Assembly: GCA_030743445.1 (NCBI GenBank)
Contig: JASLSL010000215.1
Coordinates: forward strand, 1-6,263
Direction: 5' to 3'
DNA length: 6,263 nt
DNA from: Alphaproteobacteria bacterium
Lineage (GTDB): Bacteria > Pseudomonadota > Alphaproteobacteria > UBA8366
Shown: positions 1 to 5,820 of the stretch, piece by piece
How positions within the stretch are numbered: the stretch's first letter is position 1
Layout: each line of letters starts with the position of its first letter
The notes under the pieces: generated by a model
Database searches by the model: none
What the model was told of the DNA's origin: nothing
The model's input: only the letters and a program-made list of their open reading frames with translations
Translations under genes and position numbers: made by a program

Positions 1-2103
1 GCCCGGATAGAGCGCGAGCAATGCTTGGGTCTCCTTCGAGGCCGCTTTCAGCCCGGCGACCGAACCGCCCGAGAGCCGCACGTCGACCTCGCGTCCTGGC
101 GGGCCGCCGCGGGCGGCTGCGATGACCACCGTGTCGAGCCCGGCCATCGGCCGGATTTCCTTGCGCCAGGCGGCGACGAACTCGTCGGTCCGGACAGTGC
201 GCTCGTCGGACGGCTTGAGCTCGACCACCACGCCGCCGATATGGTCGCCCGACGGCAACGCGATGCCGGCGCGGCCGACCGCGGTACCGACCTTCATCAC
301 GCTTATCTTCGCGAGATCGTTGTCCGGCCCGACAAGCTTCCCGGTCGCGGCATGGAGCGCGCGCTCGATCTCATCCAACATGGCGATGGTCTGCGGCCGC
401 GGCGTGCCGGCGACCATCTGTGCGTTGCCGTAGATCTTGTCCGCCTCGGGGGCCGGAAAGAAGACGAAGCCGAGACGACCGCCCTGGACCATGCCGACGC
501 ACGAGATCAGGGCGGCAAGCGCAACCGCCACGGTGGCGTAACGCCATTCGACGGCAAGCGCCACGGTGCGCCGGAATACGCCGTAGCGGAAGGCCTCGAA
601 CCTGCCCTCGAACCATTCCCTCGGTCGCCAGACCCGGCGCGCCTCGTGGCTCAGGGCCTCGCGCATGTGGCCGGGGAGTACCAGGAAGCACTCGATCAGG
701 CTGGCGGCGATCATCGCGATGACGACGAAGGGAATACCGGTGATGATCTGGCCGATGATGTCCGAGATCACCAGCAGCGGAATGAAGGCGGCGATCGTGG
801 TCAGCGAGGACGACATCACCGGTGCGCCCATGCGGCGCGCCCCGGTCTCGGCCGCATCGAGAGCACTGAGCCCCTTGCGCCGCTGGGTGGCGGCGTGCTC
901 GCCGACCACGATGGCGTCGTCGACCACGATGCCGAGCGCCAAGATCATGCCGAACAGGCTGACCATGTTGATCGACTGGCCGGTCAACAGCATCACCGTC
1001 ATGGTCGCCAGGATCGCCGTCGGAATGCCGAGCGCGACCCAGAACGCGACCCGGGCGTTGAGGAAGATGAACAGCACGATCAGGACCAGGACCAGGCCGC
1101 TCGCCCCGTTCTCGAGCAACAACTGAATACGGCTGCGGATCAAATCGGCGCGGATGTCATATTGCTCGACGGTCAGGTTCGCCGGCAGGGTCGGCAACAA
1201 TTCCTCGAGGTAGGCGTTGACCGTGTCGGCGAGCGCCAGCGCATCGGCGTTGACCGATCGGCGGATGTGAATCTCGATCGCGGGCATGGCGTTGCGCCGC
1301 GCGATGGGGCCGTCCTCATCGAAACTCTCGCTGATCGCGGCGATGTCGCGGAGGTAAATCTTCTCGCCGTTCTCCAGCGCCCGGACCTCGACGCCGCCCA
1401 TGCTCTCGGCGTCCTTCAGCAGGCCGAGACTGCGGATCTGCGTCTCGACCGAGCCGGCGGTATCGCCCGACGGCAGGTCCTGCGAGGTCTCGCGGATACG
1501 CTCGGCGATGTCGCCGAGCATCAGGTTCAGTTCGAGCAGGGTCTCGGGGCGGATCTCGACCCAGATTTCCTCGTCCCGCGCGCCGAACAGGTCGACTTTG
1601 TCGGCGCCACGCTCCAACAACCCGTCCCGGATACGCTTGGCGATGGCCTTGAGCGAGGTCTCCGGATAGGGGCCCGAGATGACGAGCCGGCTGATCGTGT
1701 CGTAGCGCACGAAGCGCCGGGTTTCCGGCGTCTCGCTGTCCTCCGGCAGGGTCGTCACCTGGCCGACCGCGGTCTCGACGTTGTTGAGCGCCGACTGCAT
1801 GTCGGTGCCGGGTTCGAACTCCACGATGACTGTCGCCAGCCCCTCGACCGAGGTCGAGCGCACGTGCTTGACGCCGTCGAGGAAACGCACTTCGGGCTCG
1901 ATCGCCTGGACGATGTTGACGTCGACGTCCTCGGCACTGGCGCCCGACCACTCGACGCTGGTCGAGACCACGTCGATGCCGAAGTCGGGGAAGAACTGGG
2001 TGTTCATCCGGCTGAGCGCGAACAGCCCGCTGATGATCATCAACGCCATCAGCAAATTGGCCGCGGTCCGATGCCGCGCGAACAGGCCGACCAGATCGCC
2101 CAT
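1..2103 (-). CDS. RND-family efflux permease (AcrB/HAE-1-like), C-terminus beyond left edge
   Basis: Inner-membrane proton/drug antiporter of the resistance-nodulation-division superfamily, the motor of a tripartite efflux pump. I translated it by hand: it starts at the ATG complementary to 2101-2103 and stays open to base 1, giving 701 residues of a family that usually has about 1,000-1,050. Visible parts in order: first membrane helix (about 13-31, after a cytoplasmic start reading MGDLVGLFARHRTAANLL); a porter region with the family-typical NTQFFPDFGID (34-44); helices 2-6 between about 333 and 478; and a helix near 523-541 opening the second repeat. The TM4 proton-relay motif GIVVDDAIVV has Asp395-Asp396, equivalent to AcrB Asp407/408. 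The Lys and Arg partners in the C-terminal half are outside the window. The start is 2 bases after the adaptor stop, with an AAGGTGAGG ribosome site inside the adaptor's last codons. Family assignment is firm; the substrate cannot be told. Confidence 0.95.
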   Translation of the reverse strand, partial: MGDLVGLFARHRTAANLLMALMIISGLFALSRMNTQFFPDFGIDVVSTSVEWSGASAEDVDVNIVQAIEPEVRFLDGVKHVRSTSVEGLATVIVEFEPGTDMQSALNNVETAVGQVTTLPEDSETPETRRFVRYDTISRLVISGPYPETSLKAIAKRIRDGLLERGADKVDLFGARDEEIWVEIRPETLLELNLMLGDIAERIRETSQDLPSGDTAGSVETQIRSLGLLKDAESMGGVEVRALENGEKIYLRDIAAISESFDEDGPIARRNAMPAIEIHIRRSVNADALALADTVNAYLEELLPTLPANLTVEQYDIRADLIRSRIQLLLENGASGLVLVLIVLFIFLNARVAFWVALGIPTAILATMTVMLLTGQSINMVSLFGMILALGIVVDDAIVVGEHAATQRRKGLSALDAAETGARRMGAPVMSSSLTTIAAFIPLLVISDIIGQIITGIPFVVIAMIAASLIECFLVLPGHMREALSHEARRVWRPREWFEGRFEAFRYGVFRRTVALAVEWRYATVAVALAALISCVGMVQGGRLGFVFFPAPEADKIYGNAQMVAGTPRPQTIAMLDEIERALHAATGKLVGPDNDLAKISVMKVGTAVGRAGIALPSGDHIGGVVVELKPSDERTVRTDEFVAAWRKEIRPMAGLDTVVIAAARGGPPGREVDVRLSGGSVAGLKAASKETQALLALYPG

Positions 2104-2105
2104 CG

Positions 2106-3347
2106 TTACTGCACCCTCACCTTTAGGCCGGGGCCAATCTCCGGAAAGCGGGTAGTGACGATCCGGTCGCCGGCCTCCAGGTTGCCCCTGATCAGGACAC
2201 CGCCGCCGTCGCGCGCGACGAACTCTACGGCTCGGGCCTCGAGCCGCTCACCGACGACCGCGTAGACCTTGGCGCCATCGTGCAACGCGGCGGCGGGCAG
2301 GCGAACCACCTTCTCGAAGATACGGTCGGGAACCGCGACCTCGACGAATGCGCCGGGCCGCAACACCGTCTCAGCGCCGCCGATCTTGATCCGGGCATAG
2401 AGATTGACGCCACCCGAGGCCGGATCGACCTCGCCGCCGGTGCGCTCGATCACCGCGTCCCAGGGCGCGGCCCCGGCGCGACCGCGCCACAATACCTTGG
2501 CGTCGCGCTGGTTGTAGCCGCCGCCCTCCTGCAGGCGCCGGAAGCGGGTCCGGTTGACGTGGAACTTGGCTTCGAGCCGCCCGGCGTCGATCAGTCCCGC
2601 GATCTTGTCACCGGTATTGACCCATTTGCCCTCGGCGGTCTCGACCCCGACGATGAAACCGTCGAACGGGGAGACAATCCGCGTATCCTCCAAATCGTGG
2701 CGGGCGCGCTTCAGGGCGACCTCGAGGCGGTCGACCACTGCCTTGCGCCGCTTGATCTCGGCGCCGTTTCGCTTGATCGACTTCTCGCGGTCGATGCGGC
2801 GCTGGACCGCCTCGCTGGCCGCAAGCTTGGCGTCGTCGAGCGCCTTGACCGACCCGGCGCCGGACCCGCGCAGCCGCTCGCGGCGCTGGACGTCGCGGGT
2901 GCGAATCTCTTCCTGCTCCTTGTCGCGTTTCAGCAGGGCCCGCGCGCCGGCGAGGTCGGCCTCGATCTCGGCGCGCTGCGCCTTGGCCTCGGCGAGCTCG
3001 GCCTCGCGTTCGGCGACCGCGGACTCGTAGTCGAAGCGGTCGATCGCGATCAACACCTCGCCCTTGCGCACGACGCCGCCCTCGACTAGGGCCGGGCTCG
3101 CCAGAACGACGGTGCCGGAGACCTTGGGGCGGAGGTCGATAGTGCGTCCCGAGACGATCTCGCCATAGAGCCGCATCTCCGGTCGAGCGTCGATGATCTC
3201 GACCGCCACCGCGGCGACGGTCCAGACCCGCTCCTGCGCCTGGCGCGGCTCGAGCTGCGGCCGGGTCGCGCGCAGATATCCGGCGAAGGACAGGCCGATC
3301 GCGAGGATCGCCAGCGGCAGGCCGATACGAAGCAGGTTCTTGCGCAT
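2106..3347 (-). CDS. RND efflux pump periplasmic adaptor (membrane fusion protein, HlyD/AcrA-like)
   Basis: Adaptor that links an RND permease to an outer-membrane channel. Numbered from the second Met (413 residues, usual family length). A basic N-terminus and hydrophobic segment (about 7-25, LRIGLPLAILAIGLSFAGY) give a signal anchor. The first lipoyl half follows (about 73-103, with RPKVSGTV and KGEVLIAID). A long charged alpha-helical hairpin spans about 108-220, broken near RGSGAGS (160-166) and rich in Glu/Ala/Lys/Arg. The second lipoyl half is at about 222-255 (DTRIVSPFDGFIVG, then GKWVNTGDKIAGLID). Beta-barrel and membrane-proximal domains follow (LRPGAFVEVAVP; a GDRIVTTRF segment near the end). 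There is no cysteine anywhere, so it is not a lipoprotein. Two ATGs stand side by side (3350 and 3347); the 3347 one is better spaced from GGAGG. The gene overlaps the end of the TetR gene and runs 2 bases short of the permease start, so the three are one operon. Confidence 0.93.
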   Translation of the reverse strand: MRKNLLRIGLPLAILAIGLSFAGYLRATRPQLEPRQAQERVWTVAAVAVEIIDARPEMRLYGEIVSGRTIDLRPKVSGTVVLASPALVEGGVVRKGEVLIAIDRFDYESAVAEREAELAEAKAQRAEIEADLAGARALLKRDKEQEEIRTRDVQRRERLRGSGAGSVKALDDAKLAASEAVQRRIDREKSIKRNGAEIKRRKAVVDRLEVALKRARHDLEDTRIVSPFDGFIVGVETAEGKWVNTGDKIAGLIDAGRLEAKFHVNRTRFRRLQEGGGYNQRDAKVLWRGRAGAAPWDAVIERTGGEVDPASGGVNLYARIKIGGAETVLRPGAFVEVAVPDRIFEKVVRLPAAALHDGAKVYAVVGERLEARAVEFVARDGGGVLIRGNLEAGDRIVTTRFPEIGPGLKVRVQ

Positions 3348-4141
3348 CATTCACCTCCCCCGACGGTAGATTCGGGCGGCGCGGACACTTGGGGCAACTC
3401 GAGCATGGCGAGCACCGAACGCACCACGCTAACCACCACCGTCTCGACCTTTTGGGGTGTGTAATCGTCCCAGTCGAGCCGGGCGAAAACCAGATTGCGC
3501 ACCGCGCCGAAGGTCATGCACTGGCCGATCACCGATATGGTGAACAACAGGGTTTCCGGCGATTTCGGCTTGCCCCCGGTGACCGCGGCGACCAACCGCG
3601 CCACGGCGTCGTGCATCGGGTGGATGCGGTCGTCGAGCAGCATCTGGAATTCCTTCGAGGGCTGATGGAACTCTCGCAGCATCAGTCCCATCTGCCAGCG
3701 CATCCGCTCGTTCGACAGCAGCGCCCGCAGCAACCCCGCAACCAGCCATGCCGCTATCACCGCCAGCTTCTTGCGGTCGCCCTCGGCCGCCTTGACCTCG
3801 CGGTCGAGGTGCTCGATCACCGGGTGGAAGATCGGATCGGTGTCCGCGACCAGTTGCCGCAGGACCGCGTGGTAGAGCCCGCTCTTGCCATGGAAGTAAT
3901 AGGCGATGGCCGAGACGTTGGCGTTCGCCGCGCGTGCCAGCTCGCGGGTCGACACGCCGTTGAAGCCGCGCTCGGCGAACAGGTGTCCGGCGACGTCTAG
4001 GATCCGCGCCCGGCTTTCCTCGCCGCCCGGCCGGCCACGCCGCTTGCCCTTGGTCTTCCCTTTTCTTTTTTGGCGGGATTTCGCCGGGGTCTCCGCGGAC
4101 CCGTCGGCGGCCGGCGGCATCGGATCGAGAGGCTCGTTCAC
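3347..4141 (-). CDS. TetR-family transcriptional regulator (CecR-like C-terminal domain), first gene of the pump operon
   Basis: Probable local repressor of the efflux operon, 264 residues from a GTG start. After a very basic N-terminal tail (about 20-40, KSRQKRKGKTKGKRRGRPGG) comes the TetR DNA-binding domain. It includes SRARILDVAGHLFAERGFNG (43-62), then the helix-turn-helix VSTRELARAANANVSAIAYYF (63-83) and the family's HGKSGLYHAVL. The C-terminal ligand/dimer domain contains LREFHQPSKEF, then DDRIHPMHDAVARLV and ISVIGQCMTF, and resembles the CecR/DUF1956 type found in regulators next to adaptor-and-exporter genes. GTG at 4141-4139 is preceded by AGGAG at an 8-base spacer. The longer reading frame would begin at a TTG (4189) that lies inside the operator and lacks a ribosome site, so I reject it. 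The stop overlaps the adaptor start codons. Family is certain, target and ligand inferred. Confidence 0.93.
   Translation of the reverse strand: MNEPLDPMPPAADGSAETPAKSRQKRKGKTKGKRRGRPGGEESRARILDVAGHLFAERGFNGVSTRELARAANANVSAIAYYFHGKSGLYHAVLRQLVADTDPIFHPVIEHLDREVKAAEGDRKKLAVIAAWLVAGLLRALLSNERMRWQMGLMLREFHQPSKEFQMLLDDRIHPMHDAVARLVAAVTGGKPKSPETLLFTISVIGQCMTFGAVRNLVFARLDWDDYTPQKVETVVVSVVRSVLAMLELPQVSAPPESTVGGGE
3354..3358 (-). promoter_or_regulatory. Strong ribosome binding site deciding the adaptor start
   Basis: The minus strand reads GGGGAGGTGAATGATG. GGAGGTGA is complementary to eight bases at the 3' end of typical 16S rRNA. From the GGAGG core the spacer is 3 bases to the first ATG (3350) and 6 to the second (3347), so the second is the more likely start. 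The site lies inside the last codons of the TetR gene, whose TGA (3349-3347) sits within the ATGATG, which favours translational coupling. Confidence 0.75.
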
Positions 4142-4149
4142 GAGCGGTA

Positions 4150-4154
4150 CTCCT
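4150..4154 (-). promoter_or_regulatory. Ribosome binding site fixing the TetR GTG start
   Basis: The minus strand reads TATAGGAGTACCGCTCGTG. AGGAG is followed by an 8-base spacer and the GTG start at 4141. It is the only good Shine-Dalgarno match near the N-terminus and supports GTG 4141 over the upstream TTG 4189. Confidence 0.7.
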
Positions 4155-4180
4155 ATAGGCTTGCACGTTTTCCAATGATT

Positions 4181-4198
4181 ATTAAACAATCGTTTGAT
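4181..4198. promoter_or_regulatory. Putative TetR operator (imperfect palindrome)
   Basis: ATTAAAC-AATC-GTTTGAT: 7-base arms around a 4-base centre, with 6 of 7 positions symmetric. Size, AT-richness and arm sequence fit TetR-family operators. It lies 40-57 bases upstream of the TetR GTG and just downstream of a candidate -10, where a bound repressor would block the promoter. The simplest reading is autorepression of the tetR-adaptor-permease operon. The same position could also influence the divergent soxB promoter, but nothing in the sequence shows that. Confidence 0.6.
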
Positions 4199-4200
4199 TG

Positions 4201-4229
4201 ATAAATACGCAACGCGACGAAAATATCAA
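4201..4229 (-). promoter_or_regulatory. Candidate sigma-70-type promoter for the pump operon
   Basis: On the minus strand, TTGATA (4229-4224, five of six to TTGACA) is followed after 16 bases by TATTTA (4207-4202, only three of six to TATAAT). Transcription would begin inside the operator at 4181-4198. The -10 match is poor, so this is a suggestion based on position and AT-richness (36% G+C over 4161-4250, in an otherwise GC-rich window). Confidence 0.3.
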
Positions 4230-4257
4230 GTCCGAAGACAGTAAAACCGAAAATCCG

Positions 4258-4273
4258 ACCATCGAACGATGGT
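4258..4273. promoter_or_regulatory. Perfect palindrome upstream of soxB
   Basis: ACCATCG-AA-CGATGGT: two perfect 7-base arms around AA, about 100 bases upstream of the proposed soxB start. Symmetry and position suggest a binding site for a dimeric regulator, possibly of the sarcosine oxidase operon. It differs from the AT-rich TetR operator, so a different protein would be expected to bind. No transcript data; function is inferred. The rest of the soxB leader (4274-4373) is GC-rich, and I see no recognisable riboswitch or clear promoter in it. Confidence 0.4.
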
Positions 4274-4373
4274 TTGCCGGGACCACGCGATCCGCTATGG
4301 TCGAAGGGAATTCGCCCCATTGAAGGGCGGCCACGGCAAACCGCCGCGGCGATACAGGGGAGCCACCGGACCC

Positions 4374-5624
4374 GTGTCGCGATACTCGATCTTCTCGCTC
4401 GCGCGCAACGCGCTGGACTACCACAGGGGCTGGCAGAAGGTCTGGCGCAGCCCCGACCCCAAGCCGGAATACGACGTGGTGATCGTCGGCGCCGGCGGGC
4501 ACGGCCTCGCCACCGCCTACTACCTCGCCAAGGAGCATGGGATCACCAACGTCGCGGTGGTCGAGAAAGGCTGGCTCGGCGGCGGCAACACCGGGCGCAA
4601 CACGACCATCGTGCGCGCCAACTATTTGCAGGACGCGAGCACCGGGGTTTACGGCCACGCCCTGAAGCTGTGGGAGACGCTCAGCCAGGAGCTCAACTAC
4701 AACGTCATGTTCAGCCCGCGCGGCCTGCTGCACATGGCGCACACCGAGCACGACCTGAAGGAGATCGCGCGGCGCCACGTGGCCAACCGGCTGTTGGGCA
4801 TCGACCTCGAATTCCTCAACCCGCGCCAGGTCAAGACCTTCTGCCCGATCGTCAACATCTCGCCGAACGCCCGCTATCCGGTGCTGGGCGCGAGCCTACA
4901 GCGCAACGCCGGAGTCGCGCGCCACGACGCGGTCGCCTGGGGCTATGCCAGGGGTGCGGACGCCCGCGGCGTCGACATCGTCCAGAACTGCGAGGTCACC
5001 GGGTTCCGCATCGAGGGCGGCCGGATGCAGGGCGTCGACACCTCGCGCGGCACCATCAAGGCGAAGAAGGTCGCCGTGGTGACGGCCGGCCATTCCTCGG
5101 TGCTCGCGGCGATGGCCGGGCTGCGCCTGCCGATCGAGAGCCACCCGCTTCAGGCCCTGGTCTCGGAGCCGCTGAAGCCGATCATGAACACGGTGCTGAT
5201 GTCGAACACGGTGCACGTCTACGTCAGCCAATCGGACAAGGGCGAGCTGGTGATCGGGGCGTCCGCCGACCTGTTCTACTCTTACGCCCAGCGCGGCTCG
5301 ATCATGGTGATCGAGGAGCAGATGGAATCCCTCGTCGACATGTTCCCGATCTTCAGCCGGCTGCGCATGATGCGGAAGTGGGGCGGCATCGTCGACATCT
5401 GCCCCGACGCAAGCCCGATCATCGCCAAGATGCCGATCGAGGGACTTTATTTCAATTGCGGCTGGGGCACCGGCGGCTTCAAGGCGATCCCGGGATCGGG
5501 CCACGTCTTCGCCCACACCATCGCCAACGACGCGCCGCACCCCCTGAACGCCGCCTTTACGCTGGAGCGGTTCTCGTCCGGCAACCTGATCGACGAGAAC
5601 CTCGCCGCCGCGGTGGCGCACTAG
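4374..5624 (+). CDS. soxB: Sarcosine oxidase, beta subunit
   Basis: Catalytic flavoprotein subunit of heterotetrameric sarcosine oxidase. It oxidises sarcosine (N-methylglycine) to an imine in the cytoplasm; the one-carbon unit is taken up by tetrahydrofolate at the alpha subunit and electrons pass to oxygen as H2O2. Length is 416 residues, the usual size. An FAD/dinucleotide-binding fold near the N-terminus shows DVVIVGAGGHGLATAYYL (34-51) and Glu64 at the end of the second strand (VAVVEKGWLGGGNTGRNTT). His184 in VARHDAVAW matches the residue that covalently holds FMN in this family. Lys370 in CGWGTGGFK matches the lysine implicated in oxygen reaction. The GTG start is chosen because RYSIFSLARNAL just after it is the family N-terminus. 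The frame is open back to an ATG at 4269, but those 35 residues look non-homologous. AGGGGAG (4356-4362) is the likely ribosome site, with a rather long 11-base spacer. Confidence 0.95.
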   Translation: MSRYSIFSLARNALDYHRGWQKVWRSPDPKPEYDVVIVGAGGHGLATAYYLAKEHGITNVAVVEKGWLGGGNTGRNTTIVRANYLQDASTGVYGHALKLWETLSQELNYNVMFSPRGLLHMAHTEHDLKEIARRHVANRLLGIDLEFLNPRQVKTFCPIVNISPNARYPVLGASLQRNAGVARHDAVAWGYARGADARGVDIVQNCEVTGFRIEGGRMQGVDTSRGTIKAKKVAVVTAGHSSVLAAMAGLRLPIESHPLQALVSEPLKPIMNTVLMSNTVHVYVSQSDKGELVIGASADLFYSYAQRGSIMVIEEQMESLVDMFPIFSRLRMMRKWGGIVDICPDASPIIAKMPIEGLYFNCGWGTGGFKAIPGSGHVFAHTIANDAPHPLNAAFTLERFSSGNLIDENLAAAVAH

Positions 5625-5653
5625 AGGGTGTTTGCAAGCATGTGGTTATCAGG

Positions 5654-5792
5654 CAATCCCCCTCACCCCAAACCCCTCTCCCGCCAGGGGAGAGGGGCTT
5701 CGCGCCATGCCGCTCCAAGGCGGCGAAGCCGCCTGACCCTCTCCCCTCGCGGGAGAGGGTGGGACCCGCGAAGCGGGAGGGTGAGGGGGTTG
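5654..5792. repeat. Compound palindromic intergenic repeat (REP-like, four main hairpins)
   Basis: A roughly 140 bp GC-rich element filling most of the soxB-soxD gap. The outer ends pair: CCCCCTCACCC (5658-5668) with GGGTGAGGGGG (5779-5789), extended by CAAT/TTG with one base missing. Inside, in order: a 10-bp stem CCCCTCTCCC/GGGAGAGGGG (5673-5682 with 5688-5697); a 7-bp stem AGGCGGC-GAA-GCCGCCT (5718-5734); a 10-bp stem ACCCTCTCCC/GGGAGAGGGT (5736-5745 with 5751-5760); and a 5-bp stem CCCGC-GAA-GCGGG (5765-5777). The first and third stems are near copies of each other. I recall similar CCCTCACCC...CTCTCCC elements scattered in many proteobacterial genomes. None of the hairpins is followed by a T-run, so it is not an ordinary intrinsic terminator. 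I found no convincing target-site duplication. Confidence 0.85.
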
Positions 5793-5820
5793 TGCGCTGT
5801 GGCTGGGAGGAGCGGCTGAA

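Noticed and set aside
1316..1951. Minus-strand 211-codon frame overlapping the permease
   Set aside because: It is an out-of-frame reading of the same strand as the permease; the true frame contains all RND motifs.
25..2265. A 746-codon open frame on the plus strand
   Set aside because: It lies antisense to the RND permease and crosses its junction with the adaptor. Its product is an Asp/Arg/Gly/His-rich sequence with no family resemblance, as expected from the mirror of a GC-rich gene.
2280..3089. Plus-strand 269-codon frame opposite the adaptor gene
   Set aside because: Antisense shadow with low-complexity Leu/Ala/Asp/Gly content; the adaptor frame explains the region.
4274..4373. Glycine or other riboswitch in the soxB leader
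   Set aside because: I considered it because the pathway yields glycine, but I could not find the conserved core bases or paired-element layout. The leader is simply GC-rich.
4896..5621. Minus-strand 241-codon frame opposite soxB
   Set aside because: Antisense shadow; His/Asp/Arg-rich with no recognisable domain.
5673..5760. Intrinsic terminator after soxB
   Set aside because: The stems are strong but none is followed by a run of T, and the operon continues with soxD and soxA.
5641..5804. Target-site duplication around the repeat (TGTGGTT versus TGTGGCT)
   Set aside because: The two similar heptamers are not adjacent to the repeat ends (7 and 5 bases away) and differ by one base, so they are not good evidence of insertion.
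5628..5819. A small 63-codon frame between soxB and soxD
   Set aside because: It is made of repeat sequence and has no ribosome site; the palindromes explain the composition.
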